This document shows positions 27,106 through 35,520 of a DNA stretch of 64,000 nt, piece after piece. This stretch comes from an uncultured Lachnospiraceae bacterium (GTDB taxonomy: Bacteria; Bacillota; Clostridia; Lachnospirales; Lachnospiraceae). Both the position numbers and the translations under genes were made by a program. The notes under the pieces were generated by a model. It ran no database searches. It was given only the letters and a program-made list of their open reading frames with translations, and was not told where the DNA came from. The DNA is taken from NCBI GenBank assembly GCA_902801515.1, contig CADCII010000008.1, forward strand, positions 1 through 64,000, in the 5' to 3' direction. Every line of letters starts with the position of its first letter. The first letter of the stretch is position 1.

Positions 27106-30100
27106 ATGGGAGAATTATATACATTTACAGTAAACGGACAGTCTGTAAGTACACAGGAAGACAAGCCGCTCCTCAGATATCTGAGGGACGACCTGAAACT
27201 TTACTCTGTCAAAGACGGCTGCTCGGAAGGTGCCTGCGGCGCCTGTACGATAATTGTGGATGGAAAGCCAGTCCGTTCATGTATACAGAAGACCAGCAAA
27301 GCCGTGGGCAAAACTATCCTCACTGTTGAGGGATTGTCTATTGAAGAGAAAGAAGCCTTTGTCTATGCATTCGGTGCCTGCGGAGCGGTACAGTGCGGTT
27401 TCTGCATCCCTGGTATGGTGATGAGCGGAAAGGCTCTTCTGGACGTTAATCCGGATCCCACGGATGAAGAGATCAAGGCAGCAATCAAAGGAAATGTATG
27501 CCGCTGTACCGGATATGTGAAGATCATTGAAGCAATCCGTCTTGTCGGAGCGATCCTGAGAGGAGAGAAAGAGATCGACCCGTCCCTCGAAGAGGGAAAT
27601 GAATACGGTGTCGGTAAAAGAGCTTTCCGTGTTGATGTACGCAGAAAGGCTCTTGGATACGGGAAGTATCCGGACGATATCGGGCCTGAGTACTTTGTTA
27701 AAGAAAACAGTCCTGAGGCTCTCGAGATAGAGAGACAACTGGCGGAATCTGCAAGTGACGGAATCACTGCTGGATTCGCAGCACAGTTTGACAGTGCTCA
27801 TCATCTGAAGGCAGGCTCCAGCCTCAGCAGGATCGATGATCCCGGATGCAACTGGTGCGCTATCGTGCCTGAAGATATGCCGCCCATGGCCTATTGCTCT
27901 GCTGTGCGTTCTGAATACGCGAGAGCAAAAGTTCTGAAGATCGACGCTGAAGCGGCAAGGATGCTGCCCGGCGTGCTTGGAGTGCTTACTGCAGCTGATG
28001 TGCCGGTCAACAAGGTCGGACATATCATCTATGACTGGGATGTGATGATTGCCGAGGGTGATATCACAAGAATGTGCGGGGACGCGATCTGCCTGGTAGT
28101 CGCAGAATCTCCTTACATCATGGAGCAGGCTAAAAAACTAGTGAAGATCGAATATGAACCGCTTGAGCCGGTACATGATCCGCAGGAAGCAGCCAGGCCT
28201 GACGCTCCGAAGATCCATCCCGAACTGGATATCGAAGGGAATCTGTGCGCATCCAGACACATCGTAAGAGGAAATCCGAAAGAAGCGATCGCATCCTCTG
28301 CGTTTGTGGTTACCGAGAGCTTTGAGACTCCATTTACAGAGCATGCCTTCCTGGAGCCGGAATGCGCAGTCTCATTTCCATACAAGGATGGTATCAAGAT
28401 ACTATCTACCGATCAGGGTGCCTATGCGACCAGAAATGAAGTTGCCCACATGTTCGGATGGGAGCAGGAGAGGGTCGTTGTTGAAAACCAGCTGATCGGC
28501 GGTGGTTTCGGAGGAAAAGAAGACGTTACGACCCAGCATATAAGCGCTCTTGCCGCATGGATATTCAAGCGTCCGGTCAAGGCAAAGTTCACCCGCCAGG
28601 AGTCGATTAATTTCCATCCGAAGCGCCATCCCATGAAAGGTACCTTCACGGTAGGATGCGATGAAAACGGAATAATCCAGGGACTGGACTGCGAATTCAC
28701 TTTTGATACAGGCGCCTATGCGTCCCTGTGCGGCCCTGTCCTGGAGAGAGCGTGTACACATGCAGTGGGTCCATACTGCTACCAGAATACAGATATCCGC
28801 GGATACGGATACTATACGAATAACCCGCCTTCAGGAGCGTTTCGAGGTTTTGGCGTATGCCAGACAGAATTTGCACTTGAGTCCGTCCTGAACAAACTGG
28901 CTGACATGGCCGGGATCACGCCGTGGGAGATCCGTTACAGAAATGCGATAGAGCCCGGCAAGGTTCTGCCGAACGGACAGATTGCCGATGTATCGACTGC
29001 CCTTAAGGAAGCGCTTGAGGCTGTAAAACCATATTATGACGCACATCCCGGAAGAGCGGGAATTGCATGCGCCATGAAGAATGCCGGCGTCGGCGTCGGG
29101 CTTCCCGATGACGGCAACGCCCTTCTTCGTGTTGAGAACGGATCGCTTGTAATCTATACCTGTGCGTCCGATATAGGACAGGGAGGTTATACCGTCTTTT
29201 CCCAGGATGCGGCCGAAGCGACAGGACTTCCGAAGTCCCGCATACGGATGGGGATCAGCAGTACGGAAAATGCTCCTGATTCAGGTACCACTTCAGGATC
29301 CAGACAGACACTGGTGACAGGGGAAGCAGTCAGAGGAGCTGCCTTCCTGCTCAGAGACGCCATGGCGGCGGCGGAGATAGTTTCGCGCAGACTGACTGAA
29401 GAGGGGAGCAGTGTCAGCGAGACAGATCCGGCAAAGATCCGCAGCCTCATACTGGATACTTTGAAGACATCTCCTGCATATCAGACTCCGAGATCAGCGG
29501 ATAATGAGACCGCACAGTACGGAACAGGACTTGAGTTCGCGCCGCGCACGGACGAGGGACCTTTTGTCAGCCCGAATATGACAGTGTCGGATGACGGCAG
29601 GATCAGCGGACGCGGAAGCGGACTGAATCAGGGAACCTACGGAAGAAAAGGAACACAGACGAAGATCTGCGGATCTCCGGTTGACGATCCGTTCTCTGCG
29701 CTTGACATGCTTGAAGGTATGAGCTTCAGTTACCGGTATTTTGAACCGACCGATAAACTTGGCGCTGATGTCCCCAACCCGAAGAGTCATATCGCATACG
29801 GTTACGCAGCCTGCTGTGCAATCCTGGATGATGAGGGAAAAGTGACGCACATCTACTCCGCCTATGACGCAGGCAAGGTCGTCAACCCGATCTCAATTCA
29901 GGGACAGATCGAGGGCGGAGTCCTTATGGGCATGGGCTATGCATGCACGGAGGATTTTCCGCTGAAAGACTGCAGACCGGCGGCCAAATACGGCAGACTC
30001 GGCCTTCTGCGGGCACCGCAGATACCTGAGATCAATGCAATCTATGTTGAGAAGGATGAACTGATGGGCGTCTCTTACGGGAGTAAGGGAATCGGTGAGA

Positions 30101-30204
30101 TCACAACCATACCGGCCGCGCCTGCAATTGCCGGGGCATACTATGCGCTCGACGGTCAGATACGTAATAAACTGCCGATGGAACACACTTTCTACAGACC
30201 TTGA
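27106..30204 (+). CDS. xdh: Fused Fe-S/molybdopterin xanthine dehydrogenase (Se-dependent XDH type)
   Basis: A 1032-residue molybdenum hydroxylase expected to oxidise xanthine or urate-pathway purines. The N-terminal [2Fe-2S] module has CSEGACGACTIIVDG and the second cluster CGAVQCGFCIPGM ... NVCRCTGY. The molybdopterin part has GGGFGGKEDVTTQ, GAFRGFGVCQTEFALES, SDIGQGGYTVFSQDAAEATG and the active-site Glu in SYGSKGIGEITTIPA. There is no FAD domain, so electrons must pass to another protein, possibly YgfK. The fusion matches the selenium-dependent XDH family; selenium is inferred from the family, not visible. ATG 27106 is preferred; the GTG at 27070 lies inside the hairpin arm and would add 12 non-conserved residues. 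The RBS is weak (GGATGGA). Confidence 0.92.
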   Translation: MGELYTFTVNGQSVSTQEDKPLLRYLRDDLKLYSVKDGCSEGACGACTIIVDGKPVRSCIQKTSKAVGKTILTVEGLSIEEKEAFVYAFGACGAVQCGFCIPGMVMSGKALLDVNPDPTDEEIKAAIKGNVCRCTGYVKIIEAIRLVGAILRGEKEIDPSLEEGNEYGVGKRAFRVDVRRKALGYGKYPDDIGPEYFVKENSPEALEIERQLAESASDGITAGFAAQFDSAHHLKAGSSLSRIDDPGCNWCAIVPEDMPPMAYCSAVRSEYARAKVLKIDAEAARMLPGVLGVLTAADVPVNKVGHIIYDWDVMIAEGDITRMCGDAICLVVAESPYIMEQAKKLVKIEYEPLEPVHDPQEAARPDAPKIHPELDIEGNLCASRHIVRGNPKEAIASSAFVVTESFETPFTEHAFLEPECAVSFPYKDGIKILSTDQGAYATRNEVAHMFGWEQERVVVENQLIGGGFGGKEDVTTQHISALAAWIFKRPVKAKFTRQESINFHPKRHPMKGTFTVGCDENGIIQGLDCEFTFDTGAYASLCGPVLERACTHAVGPYCYQNTDIRGYGYYTNNPPSGAFRGFGVCQTEFALESVLNKLADMAGITPWEIRYRNAIEPGKVLPNGQIADVSTALKEALEAVKPYYDAHPGRAGIACAMKNAGVGVGLPDDGNALLRVENGSLVIYTCASDIGQGGYTVFSQDAAEATGLPKSRIRMGISSTENAPDSGTTSGSRQTLVTGEAVRGAAFLLRDAMAAAEIVSRRLTEEGSSVSETDPAKIRSLILDTLKTSPAYQTPRSADNETAQYGTGLEFAPRTDEGPFVSPNMTVSDDGRISGRGSGLNQGTYGRKGTQTKICGSPVDDPFSALDMLEGMSFSYRYFEPTDKLGADVPNPKSHIAYGYAACCAILDDEGKVTHIYSAYDAGKVVNPISIQGQIEGGVLMGMGYACTEDFPLKDCRPAAKYGRLGLLRAPQIPEINAIYVEKDELMGVSYGSKGIGEITTIPAAPAIAGAYYALDGQIRNKLPMEHTFYRP

Positions 30205-30209
30205 TTCTA

Positions 30210-30237
30210 TTGACATATTTGAACAAACTGGTATGAT
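30210..30237 (+). promoter_or_regulatory. Internal promoter in front of ygeX
   Basis: A perfect TTGACA (30210-30215), a 16-bp spacer and TATGAT (30232-30237) lie 64 bp before the ygeX start. It suggests that ygeX and the genes after it can be transcribed separately from ssnA-ygfK-xdh. Confidence 0.65.
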
Positions 30238-30300
30238 GAAATCAGACAAAAAGTTTGGTTGCTTAAAATCATTTTGAAGCAATATTTCAGGAGAATTATT

Positions 30301-31530
30301 ATGAGTGAACTGGAATTAAGCTGGGTCATGAATAAGATGCCCAAGTCGGATGACAAGTGTCTCGAGATCATGTCTCTTGAGAATGTTGAAAAAGCTCGCA
30401 GATTTCATAAGAGTTTTCCCCAGTACGGCATTACTGCCATGGCTGACCTGAAAAAACTGGCGCAGTACCTCGGACTTGGCGGCATCTATGTCAAGGATGA
30501 ACGCTCGAGATTCGGGCTGAACGCATTTAAGGTCCTGGGAGCTTCATTTGCGATGGGACGCTACATCGCTCATGAACTGGGTGAACATGTCAGCGATATC
30601 ACTTATGACGATCTTACAAGCCCGGAACTGAAGGAAACATTCGGTACCGCGACTTTCTTTACCGCAACCGACGGCAACCACGGAAGAGGTGTCGCCTGGG
30701 CCGCGAGAAGACTGCACCAGAAGGCGGTTGTCCATATGCCGAAAGGCTCGGCAAAATCAAGATACGACAATATAGCAAAAGAAAAAGCGACGGTTACGAT
30801 CGAGGACCTGAATTACGATGACTGTGTACGTCTGGCTGCAAAAGAGGCAGCTGAGACTAAGCACGGTGTAGTGATTCAGGACACAGCCTGGGAAGGTTAT
30901 GAAGATATTCCTTCCTGGATCATGCAGGGATATGGGACAATCTCCCATGAGGCTGCGGAGCAGCTCAGAGAACTCGAGGTGAACCGTCCTTCTCATATCT
31001 TCATACAGGCAGGAGTCGGTTCATTTGCATCCTCAGTAGTGGGATATTTCACCAACCTGTTCCCGGAACATCCGCCGAAGTTCATCATCGTTGAACCCAG
31101 GACTGCAGCGTGTCTCTATAAAGGAGCGGAACTTGGAACGGGTGAGCCGCAGATCGTTAAGGGTGACCTGAAGACGATCATGGCAGGTCTTGCCTGCGGC
31201 GAACCGAATGTCCTTGGCTGGGATATCCTCCGGAATCATGCGGACGCATTCATCGCGATCGACGATTGGGTAGCGGCCAAGGGTATGAGAATGCTGGCGG
31301 TTCCGATGATCGGAGACCCGCATGTTATCTCTGGTGAATCCGGTGCGGCAACAATGGGCACTCTCGGGCAGATCATGATGAACGATGACCTTTGGGAGAT
31401 CAGGGAACTGCTCGGGCTGAATAAAGATTCCCATGTGCTTCTGTTCTCGACAGAAGGCAATACCGATCCTGATTATTTCAGAAGAGTCGTCTGGGACGGC
31501 GCATACGGTATCGGGAAAGAGAATCCGTAA
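30301..31530 (+). CDS. ygeX: Diaminopropionate ammonia-lyase, first copy
   Basis: A PLP fold-type II enzyme converting 2,3-diaminopropionate to pyruvate and two ammonia. It has 409 residues. The PLP lysine lies in RFGLNAFKVLGASFA, the catalytic Asp in FTATDGNHGRGVAW, and a second Asp in LNYDDCVRLA. The phosphate and substrate regions continue with TAWEGYEDIPSWIMQGY, ACGEPNVLGWDIL and GESGAATMGTLGQI. ATG 30301 follows AGGAG with good spacing; the frame extends upstream without a plausible start. In purine degradation this is the step giving pyruvate for energy. A second, clearly diverged copy is at 39621. Confidence 0.95.
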   Translation: MSELELSWVMNKMPKSDDKCLEIMSLENVEKARRFHKSFPQYGITAMADLKKLAQYLGLGGIYVKDERSRFGLNAFKVLGASFAMGRYIAHELGEHVSDITYDDLTSPELKETFGTATFFTATDGNHGRGVAWAARRLHQKAVVHMPKGSAKSRYDNIAKEKATVTIEDLNYDDCVRLAAKEAAETKHGVVIQDTAWEGYEDIPSWIMQGYGTISHEAAEQLRELEVNRPSHIFIQAGVGSFASSVVGYFTNLFPEHPPKFIIVEPRTAACLYKGAELGTGEPQIVKGDLKTIMAGLACGEPNVLGWDILRNHADAFIAIDDWVAAKGMRMLAVPMIGDPHVISGESGAATMGTLGQIMMNDDLWEIRELLGLNKDSHVLLFSTEGNTDPDYFRRVVWDGAYGIGKENP

Positions 31531-31559
31531 GATCCTGATCGCAGATAAGCGGCAACGAA

Positions 31560-31578
31560 CCGGCTGTGAATAAGCCGG
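31560..31578 (+). repeat. Short hairpin between ygeX and ygeY
   Basis: CCGGCT (31560-31565) and AGCCGG (31573-31578) form a 6-bp stem with a 7-nt loop, 59 bp before ygeY, with no T-run. Confidence 0.5.
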
Positions 31579-31636
31579 ATATGAATATTGCAGTACAGAT
31601 GTCTCGTTTTCATTTTATCAAGTAAGGAGGAAAAGG

Positions 31637-33031
31637 ATGGAACTTGATTATGGGAGGATCAAAGAGGCTGCTGAGGGTTACAAGAAAGAGATGACGGCAT
31701 TTCTGCGCGCCATGATCTCTCATCCCAGCGAGAGCTGTGAAGAGAAGGACGTAGTAATGTGCATCAAAGAGGAGATGGAAAAAGTCGGTTTCGACAAGGT
31801 TGAGATCGACGGCCTCGGAAATGTGATCGGCTGGGCCGGAAAGAACGGCGATATCGGAGATGACAAGAAGATCATCGCAATCGACGGCCATATCGATACT
31901 GTCGGTATCGGAAACCGCGAAAACTGGACTGCAGATCCTTACGAAGGATGGGAAGATGATGACGTGATCTACGGAAGAGGCGGATCCGACCAGGAAGGCG
32001 GCACCGCATCCGCTGTATACGCAGTGAAAATCATGAAAGAAATGGATCTGATCCCTGAGGGATACAAGATCATGGTCGTCGGCTCTGTCATGGAAGAAGA
32101 CTGCGACGGACTGTGCTGGCAGTACATCGTCAACAAAGACAAGATCCGTCCGGAATTTGTCATTTCCACCGAGCCTACTGACGGCGGAATCTACAGAGGT
32201 CACAGAGGACGTATGGAGATCCGTGTCGACGTTCACGGCGTATCCTGCCACGGCAGTGCTCCGGAGCGCGGAGACAACGCGATCTACAAGATGGCGGACA
32301 TCATTCAGGATATTCGTGCACTCAATAATAATGACTGCACAGAATCCACAGCGATCAAGGGTCTGGCCAAGATGCTCACTCCGAAGTACAATCCGGATCA
32401 CTATGAAGACGCCAGATTCCTCGGAAGGGGTACCTGCACAGTATCACAAATCTTCTACACCTCACCGAGCCGCTGCGCAGTTGCTGACTCCTGCGCGATC
32501 TCCATCGACCGCCGCATGACTGCAGGCGAGACCTGGGACAGCTGCCTGAAGGAGATCGAAGATCTTCCGTCTGTCAAGAAGTACGGCGATGATGTCAAAG
32601 TCTCCATGTACATGTACGACCGTCCGGCTTGGACCGGAGAAGTCTATGAGACAGAGGCATACTTCCCGACCTGGATCAACAAAGAGAGCGCAGCTCACGT
32701 GAAATGCCTCGTCGATGCGCATAAGGCACTGTACGGCGACAAGAGAATGGGACCGGACAGCCAGAAGGAACTTCGCGACCGTCCGCTGACCGACAAGTGG
32801 ACCTTCTCCACGAACGGCGTTGCGATCCAGGGCCGCTACGGCATCCCGTGCGTAGGATTCGGTCCCGGAGCTGAGAGCCAGGCACACGCACCCAACGAGA
32901 TCACCTGGAAACAGGATCTTGTGAGAGTCTGCGCAGTCCTCACCGCAGCAATCCCGATCTACACCACACTCGAGAAGACAGACGACGTCACAGTCTTCAG
33001 AGCCGGAAAGACAGATAACGACATTCTGTAA
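31637..33031 (+). CDS. ygeY: YgeY family M20 metallohydrolase
   Basis: A 464-residue dinuclear zinc peptidase/amidohydrolase of the M20 clan, in the subgroup annotated as selenium-metabolism linked. Metal and catalytic residues appear in [24 protein letters not shown], the catalytic Glu pair in VMEEDCDGL and the later STEPT segment. C-terminal His ligands lie near ESQAHAPNE. It should hydrolyse an amide or ureido intermediate of purine breakdown, by analogy with its neighbours; the exact substrate is inferred. AAGGAGG precedes the ATG. It lies between ygeX and ygeW as in E. coli-type clusters. Confidence 0.93.
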   Translation: MELDYGRIKEAAEGYKKEMTAFLRAMISHPSESCEEKDVVMCIKEEMEKVGFDKVEIDGLGNVIGWAGKNGDIGDDKKIIAIDGHIDTVGIGNRENWTADPYEGWEDDDVIYGRGGSDQEGGTASAVYAVKIMKEMDLIPEGYKIMVVGSVMEEDCDGLCWQYIVNKDKIRPEFVISTEPTDGGIYRGHRGRMEIRVDVHGVSCHGSAPERGDNAIYKMADIIQDIRALNNNDCTESTAIKGLAKMLTPKYNPDHYEDARFLGRGTCTVSQIFYTSPSRCAVADSCAISIDRRMTAGETWDSCLKEIEDLPSVKKYGDDVKVSMYMYDRPAWTGEVYETEAYFPTWINKESAAHVKCLVDAHKALYGDKRMGPDSQKELRDRPLTDKWTFSTNGVAIQGRYGIPCVGFGPGAESQAHAPNEITWKQDLVRVCAVLTAAIPIYTTLEKTDDVTVFRAGKTDNDIL

Positions 33032-33035
33032 TTAA

Positions 33036-33063
33036 TTGTGTTGACGACGTTGTGTTGACGACG
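33036..33063. repeat. Tandem 14-bp duplication
   Basis: TTGTGTTGACGACG occurs twice back to back (33036-33049 and 33050-33063), directly after the ygeY stop and before the structured element at 33068. Confidence 0.85.
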
Positions 33064-33067
33064 GGAA

Positions 33068-33185
33068 GCACGGGTTTCCTTAGTCGGGCGTGTAGGAACG
33101 CCGGCACTTGGAACGCGTATTCTGCGTTCCTATGTGCCCGCTGCGTTCCGGTTCGAGCGAAAGCGACCCGACGTGGAAACCGTGC
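33068..33185. repeat. Nested palindromic element between ygeY and ygeW
   Basis: An outer stem pairs GCACGGGTTTCC with GGAAACCGTGC. A second level pairs GTCGGG with CCCGAC. Inner arms AGGAACGC / GCGTTCCT and a small GAGCGAAAGC hairpin complete a multi-branched fold of about 115 nt. The element is more GC-rich than the surroundings and ends about 60 bp before ygeW. Its sequence matches no riboswitch class I recognise; it may be a repeat element or an mRNA leader. Confidence 0.65.
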
Positions 33186-33247
33186 GAACGGAGGAAATAT
33201 ATAAGAGAAGTAGTATACAGGATTCATTTTCAGAAAGGAACGTGATC

Positions 33248-34444
33248 ATGGACAAAGGTTTACAGGCTTTTATCGACAAACTGAATACACTGAAGTTCGA
33301 CAATATGTATGAGAACGATTTTTATTTCACATGGGATAAGACCGACGATGAGATCATGGCGCTGTTCACTGTCGCTGATGCACTGAGACATCTGAGAGAG
33401 CAGAACATTTCCACCAAGATCTTTGATTCCGGACTTGGAATCTCCATCTTCCGTGACAATTCCACCAGAACCAGATTCTCCTTTGCTTCAGCCTGCAACC
33501 TGCTTGGTCTGGAAGTACAGGATCTGGACGAGAAGAAGAGCCAGATCGCTCACGGTGAAACTGTCAGAGAGACGGCGAACATGGTTTCCTTCATGGCTGA
33601 CGTCATCGGTATCCGTGATGATATGTATATCGGCAAAGGACATACCTATCAGAAGACCTTCATGGATGCTGTCACACAGGGCCATAAAGACGGTATACTC
33701 GAGCAGAAGCCGACTCTTGTCAACCTGCAGTGCGACGTTGACCATCCGACACAGTGCCTTGCAGACATGGAAGAGATCATCCATTACTTCGGCGGTGTTG
33801 AGAACCTGAAGGGCAAGAAGTTGGCCATGACATGGGCTTATTCTCCCAGTTACGGCAAACCGCTTTCCGTACCGCAGGGCGTTATCGGTCTGATGACCAG
33901 ATTCGGTATGGATGTAGTCCTTGCTCATCCGGAAGGATACGATGTATTCCCGGAATGCGAAGAAATCGCAAGAAAGAATGCGGAGAAGACCGGCGGAAGC
34001 TTCACAAAGACCAACAGCATGGCTGAGGCATTCAAGGATGCGGATATCGTATATCCGAAGAGCTGGGCTCCGTTCGCTGCGATGGAAAAGAGAACCGACC
34101 TGTACGGAAAGGGTGACTTCGACGGCATCGATAAGCTTGAGAAGGAACTGCTTGCGCAGAATGCAGAGCATAAGGACTGGACCTGCAGCGAAGAACTCAT
34201 GAAGACTACAAAAGATGGCAAGGCTCTGTATCTGCACTGCCTGCCGGCTGACATCACAGGAGTTTCCTGTGAGGCAGGTGAGGTCGATGCATCTGTATTT
34301 GACCGCTACATCGATCCTCTGTACAAAGAAGCTTCCTACAAGCCGTACATTATCGCAGCTATGATCTTCCTTGCAAAATGCAAGAATCCGCAGGAGACTC
34401 TGAAGAAACTTGCCGAGGCAAATAAGCCGAGACTGTTCCAGTAA
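33248..34444 (+). CDS. ygeW: YgeW knotted carbamoyltransferase
   Basis: A 398-residue member of the aspartate/ornithine carbamoyltransferase superfamily, YgeW group. The carbamoyl-phosphate loop is IFRDNSTRTRFSFASA, followed by the HPTQCLADMEEII motif and the C-terminal YLHCLPADITG with its catalytic Cys-Leu-Pro. The group differs from OTCase and ATCase in its second-substrate loop. In purine degradation it is thought to run in the catabolic direction, releasing carbamoyl phosphate for carbamate kinase, encoded next. ATG 33248 follows GAAAGGAACGTGATC; the upstream open frame crosses the palindromic element and is not coding. Confidence 0.94.
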   Translation: MDKGLQAFIDKLNTLKFDNMYENDFYFTWDKTDDEIMALFTVADALRHLREQNISTKIFDSGLGISIFRDNSTRTRFSFASACNLLGLEVQDLDEKKSQIAHGETVRETANMVSFMADVIGIRDDMYIGKGHTYQKTFMDAVTQGHKDGILEQKPTLVNLQCDVDHPTQCLADMEEIIHYFGGVENLKGKKLAMTWAYSPSYGKPLSVPQGVIGLMTRFGMDVVLAHPEGYDVFPECEEIARKNAEKTGGSFTKTNSMAEAFKDADIVYPKSWAPFAAMEKRTDLYGKGDFDGIDKLEKELLAQNAEHKDWTCSEELMKTTKDGKALYLHCLPADITGVSCEAGEVDASVFDRYIDPLYKEASYKPYIIAAMIFLAKCKNPQETLKKLAEANKPRLFQ

Positions 34445-34469
34445 TCCGATCAGACAATTATGCTGTTTT

Positions 34470-34494
34470 CAGTGGCGGATACCGTCCGCCACTG
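34470..34494 (+). repeat. Hairpin between ygeW and arcC
   Basis: CAGTGGCGGA (34470-34479) / TCCGCCACTG (34485-34494) is a perfect 10-bp stem with a 5-nt loop, followed by ATATTA rather than a T-run. It lies 21 bp before arcC and may protect or attenuate the message. Confidence 0.7.
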
Positions 34495-34515
34495 ATATTA
34501 ATGGGAGGATAAGAA

Positions 34516-35457
34516 ATGGCACACAGAGTAGTTATTGCGCTGGGCGGAAATGCGCTCGGCAACAATCTTCCCGAGCAGATGATCGCCACACGCCAGACAG
34601 CGAAGGCAATCGTGGATCTGATCGAGGAGGGCTGTGAAGTCGTCATTGCGCACGGGAATGGGCCGCAGGTAGGGATGATACAGAACGCGATGAGCGAACT
34701 GGTGAGATCCGATCCGGAGAAGTACATTACCGTGCCGCTATCTGTATGCGTCGCCATGAGTCAGGGCTACATCGGATATGACCTTCAGAACGCGATGAGA
34801 GAGGAAATGCTTGACCGGGGAATTGATGTCGGTGTCGCGACAGTGCTTACCCAGGTAGAAGTAGATCCGAACGATCCCGCATTTACAAACCCGACCAAAC
34901 CGATCGGCGCTTTCATGACGAAGGAAGAGGCTGAGAAGCTGGTAAGTGAACGTAACTACAACGTTATGGAAGATGCCGGCAGAGGATACCGAAGAGTCGT
35001 TGCTTCCCCGCAGCCGGTATCGATTGTAGAGATCGGTACGATCAAGTCATTGGTTGAGACAAATCATGTTGTCATTGCCTGCGGAGGCGGCGGGATCCCC
35101 GTGTTCAAGACAGAAGGCCATCATCTGAAAGGAGCTGCAGCTGTCATAGACAAAGATTTTGCTGCAGAGGTCCTTGCGGAGCAGGTGGACGCGGATACAC
35201 TCATTATCCTCACAGCCGTTGAAAAGGTCGCGATTCATTTCGGCAAGCCGGATCAGGAAGAACTGTCAGATATCACCACGGAACAGGCGAAGAAATATAT
35301 CGCTCACGGTGAATTTGCCCCCGGATCCATGCTCCCGAAAGTTCAGGCATCGGTCCGGTTCGCGGAATCAAAGCCCGGAAGAAAAGCACTTATTACACTG
35401 CTTGAAAAAGCCAGAGACGGAATCTCCGGTAAGACAGGCACTATGATACACGTATAA
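34516..35457 (+). CDS. arcC: Carbamate kinase
   Basis: Transfers phosphate from carbamoyl phosphate to ADP, giving ATP, ammonia and CO2. It is a 313-residue amino acid kinase-fold protein with VVIALGGNALG at the N-terminus, VIAHGNGPQVGMI, PTKPIGAFMTKEEA and the ADP-binding GGGGIPV region. It occupies the place of yqeA in the E. coli cluster, directly after the carbamoyltransferase, which supports substrate-level ATP formation from purine nitrogen/carbon rather than arginine deiminase metabolism; no arcA or arcB is present. Confidence 0.96.
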   Translation: MAHRVVIALGGNALGNNLPEQMIATRQTAKAIVDLIEEGCEVVIAHGNGPQVGMIQNAMSELVRSDPEKYITVPLSVCVAMSQGYIGYDLQNAMREEMLDRGIDVGVATVLTQVEVDPNDPAFTNPTKPIGAFMTKEEAEKLVSERNYNVMEDAGRGYRRVVASPQPVSIVEIGTIKSLVETNHVVIACGGGGIPVFKTEGHHLKGAAAVIDKDFAAEVLAEQVDADTLIILTAVEKVAIHFGKPDQEELSDITTEQAKKYIAHGEFAPGSMLPKVQASVRFAESKPGRKALITLLEKARDGISGKTGTMIHV

Positions 35458-35470
35458 ATCATGACATATC

Positions 35471-35491
35471 CCGCTTACAGATGAAAAGCGG
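35471..35491 (+). repeat. Short hairpin between arcC and the PLP gene
   Basis: CCGCTT (35471-35476) / AAGCGG (35486-35491) form a 6-bp stem, 29 bp before the next start, without a T-run. Confidence 0.45.
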
Positions 35492-35520
35492 AAAATGGAA
35501 TCAGGAAAGGAGAAACCGTC

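Noticed and set aside
33036-33063. Start of a CRISPR array
   Set aside because: Only two abutting copies of a 14-mer with no spacers and no cas genes in the window.
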